The notes under the pieces are model-generated. The model had not been told where the DNA came from. It did not search any database and worked only from the letters and a program-made list of their open reading frames with translations. A stretch of 64,000 bases of DNA, taken from contig CP142451.1 of the NCBI GenBank assembly GCA_038049695.1, positions 129,786,001 through 129,850,000 on the forward strand, written 5' to 3'. Below are positions 50,597 to 61,126 of this stretch, in pieces. Within the stretch, counting starts at the first letter, position 1. Every line of letters begins with the position of its first letter. This stretch comes from Cinnamomum chago. Taxonomy: Eukaryota > Streptophyta > Magnoliopsida > Laurales > Lauraceae. Position numbers and translations under genes: made by a program.

Positions 50597-53500
50597 CCCC
50601 CCGTCAATTCCTTTGAGTTTCATTCTTGCGAACGTACTCCCCAGGCGGGATACTTAATGCGTTAGCTATAGCACTGCACGGGTCGATACGCACATCCTAG
50701 TATCCATCGTTTATGGCTAGGACTACTGGGGTATCTAATCCCATTCGCTCCCCTAGCTTTCGTTTGTCAGTGTCAGCGTTGGCCCAGCAGGGTGCTTTCG
50801 CCGTTGGTGTTCTTTCTGATCTCCCTTGCAAGGGGGTCCTTGCTGATTCACACGGGATTCCATGTGCCCCATGTACTCGGATCAGAGCGTAAGCTAGTGA
50901 TGCTTTCGGCTACTGGACTCTATCCATCTAGGGTGCAGCACTCCACCGCTTTGCTTAGCAGCACGATGCTTATATTGCTCTCCCACAACCTCGTTATAAA
51001 GGTGTTGGCTAGTCGACTTCAGAAGGTGTTGCCTAATTTGATCTTCCTAGCTTAAGGATCATTTGTCCATCGAAGACAAATTTTAGATGGGGTTCTCATT
51101 GCCAACAAGTGCATTCACTCTAGGAGCCTTGGTAAAAAGCCAGGATTGATTTGTAAGTTGGATTTTGAGAAGGCATATGGTGGTCTAGGACTTCCTATAA
51201 TATCTCATGTCTTATGGGTTTTGGGCAGAGATGGAGGATGTGGATTATGGAATGCGTTCAATCAGCTCATTATTCCGTTTTGGTTGATGGTTCTCCAAAA
51301 TGTTTTTTTCCTGCATCTAGAGATCTTCACCAAGGGGACCACCCTCTATCGCCTTTCTTGTTTGTTATTGTGGGTGAGGCTTTGAGTCGTATGATCGAAG
51401 CAGTAGATAATGAGAACCTTATCAATGGGTTTAGGACTAGTACTAATGGCCCTATAGTTAGCCATTTACAGTTTACTGATGACACGTTACTCTTCTGTGA
51501 TGCCGATGAGGATGAAATTAAGAATGTTAAGGCAACCCTGCTTTGCTTTAAAGCGGCTTTTGGTCTCAAGATTAACTTCTTTAAAAGCGAATTGATTGGT
51601 GTTGGAGTGCCTGAAGGTCGTCTTCTCGCTTTCGCAGGGATTATGGGTTGCAAGGTTAGTGTGCTTCCTTTGACCTACTTGGGGTTGCCTCTTTGCATCG
51701 ATGTTCCACCTAAATATTTATGGTCTCCGGTGATGGAAAGGCTCCCATATACAAGAATAAATGAGATATTCAGAACTGTGCGAACTACCGCGGGATTAAA
51801 TTGATGAGCCATACGATGAAATTATAGGATAGAGTTATTGAGAGAAGACTAAGAAGAACAATAAACATTTCAGAGAATCAATTTGGTTTCATGCCTGGGA
51901 GATCAACTATGGAGGCTATCTTTCTCCTGAGAAGGTTAATGGAACAGTATAGAGAAGGTCAGAGAGATTTACATATGGTGTTCATTGACTTGGAGAAGGC
52001 CTATGACCGGGTTCCTAGGGAGATTCTATGGAGATTACTGGAAAAGAAAAGAGTGTGTGTCGCATATATTGAAGCGATAAAGGATATGTATGATAGTGTC
52101 GTGACATCTATAAGAACGACTGGTGGAGAGACTAAAGAGTTTCCTATCACGATTGGTCTACACCAAGGCTCAGCGTTAAGCCCGTACTTGTTTGCCCTAG
52201 TTATGGATGAGATTACAAGACATATTCAGGATGAGGTGCCGTGGTGTATGCTATTTGCAGATGACATTGTCTTAGTGGATGAGACGAGAGAAGGAGTGAA
52301 TGCTAAGCTAGAATTGTGATGGAAAACGTTAGAGACAAAAAGGGTTTAGTCTAAGTCGATGCAAGACGGAATATATGGAATGCAAGTTTAGTCAAAGTGG
52401 GACACCTGGTAACATAAAAGTAAGTTTGGGCACACAAAAGATTGTAAAGAAAGAAAACTTTAGGTACCTTGGATCTATGGTGCAACAAGATGGAGAGATT
52501 GATACTGATGTAAGTCACAGGATTTAGGCCGGGTGGACCAAATGGAGGAGTGCTTCGGGGGTCTTGTGTGATGGGAAAGTCCCCCTCATGGTTAAAGGAA
52601 AGTATTATAAGGTGGCGGTATGTCCGGCGTTGTTATATGGATCAGAGTGTTGGGCAGTAAAGCATAATCATGTTAAGAAGATGGAAGTTGCGGAGATGAG
52701 AATGCTAAGATGGATGTGCGGGATTACAAGGAGAGATAGGATTAAGAATGAGGAGATTAGGGGCAAAGTAGGAATAGCACCGATTAAAGATAAAATGAGA
52801 GAAAATCGACTGAAATGGTTAGGCCATGTTAGAAGGCGCCCAACGGAGGCACCTGTTAAAAGGTGTGAAAGCATGGAGATTGCCCGGAGTAGGAGAGGGA
52901 GAGGGAGACCCAAGAGAAGTTGGAAAAAAATTATTAAACATGACCTTGCCTATATGGATCTAACGGAGGACATGGCCCTAAACAGATTTGATTGGCGTCG
53001 TCAAATCCATATAGCCGACCCCACCTAGTGGGAAAAGGCTTGGTTTGGTAATGGAAAGGCTAGAAAAGAGACATGCTCCTTGGAAGGCTAATTATCTCTC
53101 TCTTGGAGGTAGAATTACTCTTAACTGCCCGTTTGGCAAGTCTTTTTACAACCTCTTATTGTCTTAAAACTGCTTCAAAAATCTTTTAGAGCGTTTGGGA
53201 ATGGAAATGGCAACATCTGTTTCAATCAGTATGAGGGGGAAATGCCTCTTTTCGAAATGGGACCAAAAATAAAGGGTACCGAAACAGACTCTAGGCTCTG
53301 AAGCGCACAGACATGCATGTGAACAGTAACTTGGACGTTATTTTCTCCTTACTGTTTTTTTTCAATTTTTTTTTTTTAATTTGGGACCCTCAATGATGAT
53401 CCGGACCATTGGAAGTATTAAGAAGGCCAAACACGGGTTGTGGGTCAAATTTCAACGGTTGATCTATCATTGACCGTGAGATATTTTTGGAAAACCTCAT

Positions 53501-55985
53501 AACCATAGATCTATTTTATGGACTTCTATGGGCCCCGTAATCACGATCGGAACCGTTAATCCTCTTTGAAACGCTGAAAAAAACTGTGTAAAACTTTCAT
53601 CCCCCAATGTGGTCCAAATCTTGAGAAAATGAAGAAAACTTGAGAACCATTGGATAACTAACGCGTCGCAAACTACAATCTGTGTAGTAAAACATGATAT
53701 TGGGCAGCCCCTTTTTTGTTTCTTTCCTTGGAGTTTGGGCCAGTAAACTACAATCTGAACCATTGGGTATTTGTAATGATCCAAACTATGGGCTCAAATT
53801 TTAGCCGTTGATTAATCACGAATAGTGAGAAATTTGCATAAAAAGGGGAACCATTTGATTTAAATTATATGGACTTTGTGGGGCCCTTTCCAAGATCCAA
53901 ACTGTTGATCCTCTTAGGATTACTAAAAACGGCGATGAGCTCAAAAATCAGTCTGACTCCTTTTGGATATGGAGAAGCTTATGAAAAATTATGTACCATT
54001 GTATTTAAAAAGTCTATTTCAATTGATTCTGTTGTGTCGCCAAACAATCTATTTCAAAAACATCAATTTCAAACAAGGGACATTTGAAATAGATCTATTT
54101 CATGCTAATCTGTTTCAAACATATAAGATTTGCCAAATAGGGCCTAATTAAATCAGTTCTCTCCAATCTTCCAATTTACTTATCATTGTTCAAGTGCCCT
54201 ATGGAGATAAGCGCATTAAAAAATTACAGCATGACCTTTTGTGGCCGGGGTTTGAGGTGAAGAAAAAATCCCACTTGGTGAGATGTGGCCTCTTGTTTGC
54301 AAATCTAAAAAAGGAGGCCTGGGTTTTAGTCCTATTAAAACTATGAATGAAGCTCTTCTTACTAAATGGTTATGGCGCATTGGGGATAGTCAGTTGGTCT
54401 TTGGAGAGAAGTGCTTTCCTCTAAATACAGCGTTGCTAGAGGAGGTTGGGAGGTGATTCTCGTCAACATTCTGGAATTTAGAAAGGCATTATGTTTGTCC
54501 TGGAGCCCTTCTCTAAGTCCACCCACTTACATGTTGGCAAGGGAGATAGAGTTCTTTTCTAGTTAGATACTTGGATTGGGGACTCCCCACTAGCTTCCCA
54601 ATTCCCAGACCTGTTCCGTTGCTCAAAGAATAAAAGAGCTTTTGTGAAGGATTATGTGGATTGAGTAGGAGATAAGCCTACATGGGGTCCTAATTTTAAA
54701 AGAAACCTCTCTCATGTGGAAGAGGGTCAATTCTGCTCGCTCTTGGTTCTAATTGATGAGGTCTACATCCCGGTGGATGGATATGGTCTTGCTCTACAAA
54801 TGGGTGTTTCCCCGTTGCCTTTTAGTAGGGACGATTCGGGTGCTTCTACTTAGGGGTGGACCTAATTATGACACAGGTGCGACCTCACCTGGGAGATTTG
54901 AAAAATTCCTTAAATAATACCTTATTTTTATTTTATTTTATTATTTAACCTCTTAACTTGACCATTGCCCGCACCACACAAATGAAAATCCCGGGTCCGC
55001 CATTGCTTCTACTATTGCCCAGTTGTGGGAGTTCAAAGCTCCTCCAAGGGTCCTCACCTTTTCTTGGATAGCCTTACATGAGGCACTTTGACCATTGAAA
55101 CCTTCGACGCTAGAAATTGTGTATTGTAAATGCATGCCCCATGTGCTTGGCTGATGAGGAAATAGTGGATCACCTATTCCTAAATTGCAGGGTTGCACAT
55201 TTCCTTTGGAAGTCGATATTCAGTTGGTTTTGATGTTAGTGGGGTTCTCCCCTCCAATTTGTCTCATCTCTTCGATGTGTGGAATTTGGGAGTTCGTTCT
55301 TGTAGAGGCCGTATTATGTGAAGGTCTTCTTTCGTGGCTACGTTATGGATTATCTAGAAGGGGAGAAACAACCGATGTTTTCAAGACAAAGCTTCCAACG
55401 AGGTCCTTTTTAGGGACAAGATTAAACACCTTATAGCTTCTTGGGTCTCTCCCCTTGCCTCTTTTTGGGGTTTCCCAGTGGATATGATTCAGAGAAATTG
55501 GAAAGAAGTGTCATGCTCCTCTCCGGCAAAGCTCGATGTTATTCACAGATGGGTTCCCCTCCTACAAGCAGCCTGAAACTAAACTTTGATAGTAGTGCCT
55601 GTGGAAACTCTGGTGTGGCCGGGGTGGGTGGCATTATCCAGAACGATGGGGTCGGGACTCGGGACTATTCTTTCCTTCTTGGGGCCTGCCGGTTTCAGCT
55701 CGGCAAATGTTGCAGAGTTACTGGCTATTAGGATATGCCTTAGGGAAGCCAATTGCCTGAACCTTCGCAATTTGATTATTGAAGGACTCCTTTTGTGCAA
55801 TTCAGTGGGCCTTGGGAGTTGCTAAAGCCCCTTGGGAGGTGGTTGGGGAGATTTTTGATCTTGCAAAAAGTCTTCATGTTTCCTTTCCCATATTGATCAA
55901 AGTGCCAACACAGAAGCTGTTTGCCTAGCCAATGAGGGTGCTTCTCGTCATGATTTGCAGGTTATAATGTTTCCTTGTAGTTTCG

Positions 55986-56018
<33 letters not shown>

Positions 56019-58244
56019 GCTAGGGCTTGGGTCCATAGCTTTTTGTTGGGTCCAGGCTCCCCGCATTCTTTTATTACATTATACCTCTCCTATACTGTAT
56101 AGCCTTCTTTCATTTTAAGTCAGTCACTTTTTTTAAAAACTAAATAGAAAACCTGTCCTCCCCTTGTTTCACCAAGGCATCTGTGAAACTATCAGCCGAC
56201 CGCCCAACATATTGAAACTCTAAACTCTACTTTGAGGGAAAAATGGACTTGATCTCATTGAGGTAAAATTGAAACCTCCAAGGCCCTCTAGTAGGAGACA
56301 CCCAAGATATAGCTTTAAGATAAATCACTCTCCACACTTAAAGAAGCAAAGGATACAAAACAAAGAAACGAAGGGCTTCCAGAATGGCAACCGCCTCATC
56401 CTCATTAGATTCCCTAGCCTTATATTCTGAGAGAATATCACCAGAACATTCCCTAGATCATTCTGCAACACCCCGCCCACACCTGCTGGCCCTGGTTTGC
56501 ACTGGAAATGGTTGAAGCAGGCCTGCTGAAATATTGATTGCTATCTGCAAGGGTTGAATCCCATCCATGCTAACTTGGGGCTACAATCCGATTTGGTCGG
56601 GCTATAGTCGGGACTAATTGATGTTATAAAAAAAGAATAATCGGGATTCATTGAGCTTAACTAGACTAGACCCATAAGGTCATAACAACCCAACTAGCAT
56701 TATATTTAGCCTGATTCAGCTTCCTATTTACAGCAATGATACTTTGCAGGGTTGATGAATTTGTGGGGACGAATCCAGATCCATTGATACCTCAGTATGA
56801 TTCTTGTCACCCTTTGCTTTTCATAAGCATATGCCAAATGGATATTTACAGATGTTTCTCTGTCGAGCAGAAATTTGAAGATTCACAGAACCTTTCGCAT
56901 CTGGAAGTGGCTATGGTACTTATCATTACTTTTCTGACATTTTTCTTAACTTCCGATCTTATAACTTTTGAAATAAGTTCTGTTTGAGATACATGCTACT
57001 GCACTTTTCACTCGTTCAAAGTTAATTTGATTCTGCAAATCTACGTGTTATTTCTTATAATATAACTGTACTATCCTCATCTATATAGATAAGGGTGCAT
57101 TCAGGTGTATCCTGAATCAGAGCTGTTCCAATATTTTAGTAGAAACAGTGGTCCGAGATGATAATGATTCTGGGTGGAAATTTTTTCCATCTAATGCGAT
57201 TTCCAATTTGTTCACCCTGAGGGCCTGTTTGGCAAGTTACTGGTAAAGTTTCACCCTAAGGGCTTGGTTGACAAGATCCCTCTTCATTTCTTATCTCTTA
57301 AAAGCGTCCCTTTGCTTTGAATTCACTTTACCTAATAAATTGCCAAACGAGCATGCTGGAACGTATCACCATCCCATTCTGTCGAAATATCCTATCCATA
57401 TTACATCTGGGATAAATGCACCCTAAAGAGAAATTTTACCGGTCCACTGACATTGTTTCCAATGTTGATTCATGTGGCCCTCAAATGGTTTTCAATGACA
57501 CCACTTCATGAGAATAAATTCAAAGAGGATGAGTCATCTGGAATTCTTCTTTTTCCTTTTGACATGGTTAAGGAACGTGTCTTTAAGTTTTTGTTCTTGT
57601 TGTTTGACATGCCATCACTAAGAGGACATCTCTTTGCCTACTGGGTTATGGGTTAGGATTATAATAAACCACTCAGTACAGTGAGCTTCTATTTATGTAG
57701 ATAGATGCAAGGTGTGAGTTAAATTATGAATCTTATTGGCTTTCATTCCCTAATAGACCGGATTGTCATTTAATTATTTGAATCTGTAAACATCTGATGA
57801 GAATCAAAATATTGCCTTTAAGAGATGTAGTGGCATTTAGAAACAAGTATGAAGGTGGTCCTCCAAACAAATGTAGGATGAAAACAGTCGCATGCATATG
57901 TTATCATCAATTGCACTACCTCACATAGTTTTAAGCGTAAATGTAGTCACTCAAGAGCCGTTTGTCCTTTTTGCATGGGTATGAAAATGAGATTTACATA
58001 TGTAAAATTTACACAATCACAGAGTTGACAATGACTGGTTCGGATTACACATGTAAAACTCTCTTATCTCTCATTATCTCTGATGATTTAAGACACGAAA
58101 ACTAAACATTTTGGGGTTTAATTAGTCAATAAAAAATTTAAATACACCAGATTAAAATTTTGGGACCCATAGGAGTTGCGAACTAAACGTTGTGGAGCGC
58201 TCATGTTGCAGTGATGCAAAGGGATGAAAAAAGCTCTCCTGTTA

Positions 58245-58286
<42 letters not shown>

Positions 58287-58621
58287 GGGAAAGTTTCAAG
58301 TGCATCTATCCCTCACCATAGGGTGAGAGACACTTCCCATTTTTGCACATGAAGACAAGGATGTGTACCTCACCCTATGTACTTGAAAAGTAACTTTTGT
58401 ACTTGAAAATGCCCAATTATGGAAGTGTTCCTCACCCTATGGTGAGGGATGGATGCACTTTAAACCTCCCCTATATATATATATAGTGGGGGGATCACAC
58501 AGGCTGCAGCCTGTGTTATCACAGGCTGCACGCACACGTGCGAGGGCCCAGGGCCTCTGCCCACACGTGTGACACAGGCTGCAGCCTGTGATAACATAGG
58601 CTGCAGCCTGTGGGATCCCAC

Positions 58622-58656
<35 letters not shown>

Positions 58657-59401
58657 GAGATGCTCCTGTGAGAGCATCTCTCACCTTATTATGAGAGATA
58701 AGGTGGGGGCCTTCATATTTAAGTTGTTGGCATTGGATATGGATGTGAGGGCCCCCACCTTATCTCTCATAGTAAGGTGAGTGCATCTCTCATAGGAGCA
58801 TCTCCCTCTATATCTCTCATATTATAGAGGGAGATGCTCCTATGAGAGATGCACTCATCTTACTATGAGAGATAAGGCGGGGGCCCTCACATCTAAGTCG
58901 TTGGCATTGGATATGGATATGAGGGCCCCCACCTTATCTCTCATAGTAAGGTGAGAGATGCTCTCATAGTAAGGTGAGAGATGCTCTCATAGGAGCATCT
59001 CCTTACACACACACACATACACACGCACACAGATATATATATATATATATATATATAGGAGGTGCTCTTGTGAGAGACACTCTCACCTTACTATGAGAGA
59101 TAAGGTGGGAGCCCTCACATTTAAGTTGTTGGCATTGGATATGGATGTGAGGGCCCCCACCTTATCTCTCATAGTAAGGTGAGAGCGTATCTCATAGGAG
59201 CATATCCCATATATATATATCGCGATATATATAGAAACTACGGTTGGAGTTGATTTTTTTTTTTTTTTCTGCCAAGAGGAGGGTCCAAGGGAGTCCTTGA
59301 AATCCCCCCCACCCATACCCATGTGGGTCCCCAAGTGGGCCCCCACCATACAATTCAACTTACCTTATCCTAAGCTTCAGCTTAGGAGAGCTGACCCATA
59401 T

Positions 59402-59440
<39 letters not shown>

Positions 59441-60714
59441 TAGAAGGCACCTAAATAAATGTCAGTTCAATTCATAGCCATCTTGTTTGTTTCCCTTTTG
59501 TAGACCATTGTTTTCTTCCTTTTGTCTGCATATTTGTAGTTCTATTGGCCATTCATCAAGTGGTTATAATTCACAAATCCGGGGACCTTTGTAGAATCAT
59601 ATCCATTGAGCTTTGTTGTATTTGGTAATATGGATCACTGAATATGGGGCTCTTCCTTTATGCATGCGAGTTGGGATCAAGATTTGTTCAATTTATTTTG
59701 GCTAAGGATTCAATAACTCCCCTGGAGAATGGATTCAATCTGAAATTGTTGTATTATATATATATATATATATATTTATCAATCATATATGTTTAGATTC
59801 AGAAGTTCGAAAGAAGGGTTGACATGGATATTAATGGCAAGAGAAATTATATGATCGTTGGATTTGTATACAAGTTATTACAATCAGTGGATTTGTATTG
59901 TATCCTTGAGCATTGGGTCTGTACATGTAGGCCCGTGCTTTAGCCACCGGAATTATCAATCTGGGGGCCCGTAGTGGATTGACTATAACCTAAAATAACT
60001 GCGGTTCGAAGTACTAAGTCTAATTTGTGAATATATCCTGTCTCTATTTTAGTTGCTAGTCGTCTATTTGGCATGTGATGTTTCCACAGCAGAATTCTAA
60101 ATCCCAAGACCTGCTGGTACTTGAGCCCAAAGATTCAATCCATATTCTCAAGCGTAGGATCATATAGTTTCGGTTAAGTCGAAGAACCCGTCTATTGAAA
60201 AGAAAATGTTGTTCCTTGTTCAGTTTTTTCTTCATTTCAGATGTCCTCTTGCAAACACGTTAGATGCTAATCATTCTCTTGTACTTAAGGCCACTGAAAC
60301 TGTATTCGGCCATCATTTTGGCCTCCAGACTGGTTTTATATTAGCAGTTTCCACACTCCATGTTACATTAGTGATGCTTCCAGTCATGTGTCATGTGGAG
60401 TTGTTTTGTCGAGCAGTGGAAAGTCTTGTTTCAATGCATCATGGATCTGCTGCTCTAGCGGATGCTTGCTCCATTTGGAAAGGCCTTGCTGTGCGTGTGA
60501 TCCATCAAGGAACTGTCAGTGTTGCTGCCGCCACAGTGGCTGCTGCTTGGAGAAGCCTTGTTGCAGGTCTTGCTGTCCTTGCTGTCTTCTTTCATCTCTA
60601 TCTTGCTCAGATTGTTCTTGTCGCTGTGTGCGGTCCTGCGTCGGATGCAGAAAGGTATGCCATTGCCAAACCTGTACAAGAAACTGTTGTCTTCCTCGCT
60701 GCCTATGTTCCTAG
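42272..60714 (+). CDS. AGG3: Type-C heterotrimeric G protein gamma subunit (AGG3/GS3/DEP1 type)
   Basis: Exons 42272-42421, 45424-45476, 56750-56794, 56871-56915 and 60417-60714 total 591 bases with exact phase agreement and GT-AG introns, giving 196 residues. Residues about 27-80 form the gamma-like/organ-size domain: [20 protein letters not shown], then [20 protein letters not shown], then the hallmark DPLIP. Residues 84-98 read [15 protein letters not shown]. Residues 98-196 are a cysteine-rich tail with 33 Cys in 99 residues ([19 protein letters not shown]). Type-C gammas pair with G-beta at the plasma membrane and set organ and grain size. The tail is shorter than I recall for Arabidopsis AGG3 or rice GS3. 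Introns are 3.0 kb, 11.3 kb, 76 bp and 3.5 kb, filled with transposons. No CaaX box is present, as expected for the class. Confidence 0.93.
42422..45423 (+). other. G-gamma intron 1
   Basis: A 3.0-kb intron. It contains a tRNA-derived SINE (43395-43553) and a Tourist-like left-end string (GGGCCTGTTTGGTTACTAG, near 44705) without a visible right end. Otherwise it is AT-rich, with no recognised gene. Confidence 0.6.
43395..43553 (-). mobile_element. tRNA-derived SINE
   Basis: On the minus strand TCAATGGCACAGTGGACGG resembles an A box, and GGTTGTGAGTTCAAGTC about 35 bases later resembles a B box. The body follows and ends in an A/GA-rich tail (the T-rich run at 43398-43416 on the plus strand). 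It is inside G-gamma intron 1, antisense to the gene. Confidence 0.7.
46003..46275 (-). repeat. Copia 3' LTR
   Basis: It matches 49557-49820 along its length, starting AAGCCAAGAAACGATCAAAG and ending CCTCTACCCTTCTACA. Its outer TG is replaced by the end of a (CT)n tract. Confidence 0.85.
49557..49820 (-). repeat. Copia 5' LTR
   Basis: It begins TGTAAGCCAAGAC and ends GGGACTCTACA on the plus strand, giving TG...CA. It is followed on the minus strand by the Met-tRNA primer-binding site. Confidence 0.88.
49841..50185. mobile_element. MITE with folded inverted ends
   Basis: The termini ATTCATATGCATACGAACCT and (rc) ATTCATATGCATACGTCCCT match over about 40 bases. Within each end CTCAC...TATT..AGTGAG is itself a small hairpin. 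Length is 345 bp with no coding capacity. The target duplication is not clear. Confidence 0.75.
50295..50991 (-). pseudogene. Nuclear plastid DNA insertion: chimeric 23S-16S rRNA fragment
   Basis: 50295 to about 50823 is the reverse complement of the 3' half of plastid 16S rRNA. Recognisable strings are GACTTGACGTCATCCTCACC, AACCCAACACCTTACGGCAC, GTCAATTCCTTTGAGTTTCA and GGGGTATCTAATCCCATTCG. From about 50823 to 50991 it is the reverse complement of a 5' segment of plastid 23S (TTGCTGATTCACACGGGATT, GATGCTTTCGGCTACTGGAC, ATTGCTCTCCCACAACC). Scattered substitutions (many C-to-T type) show it is an old, non-functional copy. On the minus strand 23S precedes 16S, opposite to the plastome order. 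Confidence 0.9.
51744..53050 (+). mobile_element. RTE-like LINE nested in the L1 LINE, 11-bp TSD
   Basis: It is flanked by ATGGAAAGGCT (51733-51743 and 53051-53061). Open frames 51891-52319 and 52564-53028 encode reverse transcriptase ([73 protein letters not shown]). The C-terminal region is [38 protein letters not shown] and [15 protein letters not shown]. The 3' end GTGGGAAAAGGCTTGGTTTG lacks poly-A, as in RTE-type plant LINEs. The 5' end and endonuclease domain are missing. A frameshift near 52318 separates the two frames. Confidence 0.88.
53125..54144. mobile_element. Tourist-like DNA element (1.0 kb) in the LINE
   Basis: The left end CTGCCCGTTTGGCAAGTCTT and right end AAGATTTGCCAAATAGGGCC are inverted, flanked by TAA. 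The LINE coding sequence GGRITL is interrupted here and continues as the SVLSNLP-type segment just after 54147. No transposase is inside. Confidence 0.7.
54850..55004. mobile_element. 155-bp hAT MITE in the LINE
   Basis: It is flanked by GCTTCTAC (54842-54849 and 55005-55012), a perfect 8-bp duplication. The ends TTAGGGGTGGACC and GGTCCGCCATT resemble those of the 11028-12680 element, so the two belong to related families. Confidence 0.85.
55988..56016. repeat. C29 homopolymer
   Basis: 29 consecutive C bases followed by GGG, in the 3' part of the L1 LINE. It could form i-motif or G-quadruplex structures, or be an assembly or polymerase-slippage artefact. Confidence 0.95.
56160..56500 (-). 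mobile_element. Antisense LINE RNase H fragment
   Basis: On the minus strand [20 protein letters not shown], then (shifted) [38 protein letters not shown] and [16 protein letters not shown] match the RNase H-like C-terminus of plant L1 LINEs. Frameshifts show decay. Its orientation is opposite to the preceding LINE, so it is a separate insertion. Confidence 0.75.
57093..57423. mobile_element. 331-bp Tourist-like MITE
   Basis: The ends GGGTGCATTCAGGTGTATCC and (rc) GGGTGCATTTATCCCAGATG are inverted, flanked by TAA (57090-57092 and 57424-57426). It lies in G-gamma intron 4. Confidence 0.75.
58285..58471. mobile_element. Fold-back element in TA tract, type B
   Basis: The left arm GGGGAAAGTTTCAAGTGCAT then CCCTCACCATAGGGTGAG mirrors the right arm (CTCACCCTATGGTGAGGG, then ATGCACTTTAAACCTCCCC). 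It is AT-microsatellite bounded on both sides and unrelated in sequence to the GGGAGATGCTCC family. Confidence 0.8.
58486..58622. mobile_element. Fold-back element in TA tract, type C
   Basis: Arms with GGATCACACAGGCTGCAGCC and GGCTGCAGCCTGTGGGATCC fold around a GGGCCCAGGGCC centre. AGGCTGCAGCCT is itself a palindrome and recurs three times, plus a truncated copy. Microsatellite TA flanks it on each side. Confidence 0.8.
58655..58806. mobile_element. Palindromic MITE in a TA microsatellite, copy 3
   Basis: GGGAGATGCTCCTGTGAGAG...GATAAGGTGGGGGCC...TTGTTGGCATTGGATATGGA...GGCCCCCACCTTATC...CTCATAGGAGCATCTCCC. Near-perfect inverted arms surround a short unique centre. Confidence 0.88.
58829..59002. 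mobile_element. Palindromic MITE in a TA microsatellite, copy 4
   Basis: Same family as copy 3, with a short direct duplication of the motif GAGAGATGCTCTCATAGTAA near its right end. It is followed by a (CA)n tract. Confidence 0.88.
59058..59208. mobile_element. Palindromic MITE in a TA microsatellite, copy 5
   Basis: Same family, starting GGAGGTGCTCTTGTGAGAG and ending CTCATAGGAGCATATCCC, with (TA)n on both sides. Confidence 0.88.
59438..60416 (+). other. End of G-gamma intron 4
   Basis: AT-rich spacer with a further TA tract at about 59754-59775. No element is bounded. The acceptor TTTTGTCGAGCAG precedes exon 5. Confidence 0.5.
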
Positions 60715-61126
60715 ACATTTTTCATTGCTTTAGTTGGTTTATGCCCTTCTTATCCGAGTGGATTTATATATATAAAATCATGTAGATATGAGGGGTGTAT
60801 ATTAGAAACATTGCAAACATTGCTTAAAATATTAATATGGTGAACAGATTGTGGCCAAAGCGGTTGCTGGGCCATTCTTTTTAGTGACAGTTGATGATGT
60901 GTGTTGGCAAAACTGTATTGGTTGTCAAGATACAACTGATGTGAGCAATGGATTGCTGCACAACTGTGGTGAAGAGCATTGGTAGGTAATGCCCCGAAAT
61001 CTGGGCCATGACATCAAAACTGTTGGTATTTTCCGAGTGTGTCGAACATGGCACGCAATGACTGAAACGTGGAAGTAGTGACTTTTTAAACAGTGCATTC
61101 TTTGGTGCCATAGTAGCATTATTACT

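Larger units (their letters stand above)
50991..56060 (+). mobile_element. L1-type LINE, 5'-truncated, with three nested insertions
   Basis: Reverse transcriptase begins mid-domain ([47 protein letters not shown]), then [20 protein letters not shown] and the active site [13 protein letters not shown] (about 51469-51507). It resumes after the nested RTE-like LINE with [20 protein letters not shown]. After the Tourist-like insertion come [20 protein letters not shown], a zinc-binding region ([20 protein letters not shown]) and an RNase H domain ([40 protein letters not shown]). Frameshifts and stops occur throughout. Its 3' UTR holds the C29 tract. Confidence 0.88.
45477..56749 (+). other. G-gamma intron 2 (11.3 kb transposon nest)
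   Basis: The donor is AAAGA|GTATGC and the acceptor is TTTGCAG|GG. The intron contains, in order: about 0.5 kb of unique sequence, a Ty1/copia element, a fold-back MITE, plastid rRNA DNA, an L1 LINE with an RTE-like LINE and two DNA transposons nested in it, a C29 tract, and an antisense LINE fragment. The remaining ~250 bp before exon 3 is unannotated spacer. Confidence 0.9.
58244..59430. repeat. Cluster of palindromic elements separated by TA microsatellites
   Basis: (TA)n tracts lie at about 58247-58284, 58471-58485, 58624-58653, 59033-59055, 59209-59231 and 59400-59437. Between them sit at least five fold-back units (listed separately) plus a CCCCACC-rich stretch (59232-59399) whose nature is unclear. 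All are in G-gamma intron 4. Confidence 0.85.

Noticed and set aside
50295-50991. Functional rRNA gene
   Set aside because: Truncated, substituted, chimeric and of plastid type; it lacks both ends of either rRNA.
60206-60733. 175-codon open frame overlapping exon 5 of the G-gamma gene
   Set aside because: The +1-shifted frame 60417-60714 is the cysteine-rich G-gamma tail and joins exon 4 in phase; the longer frame is its shadow.
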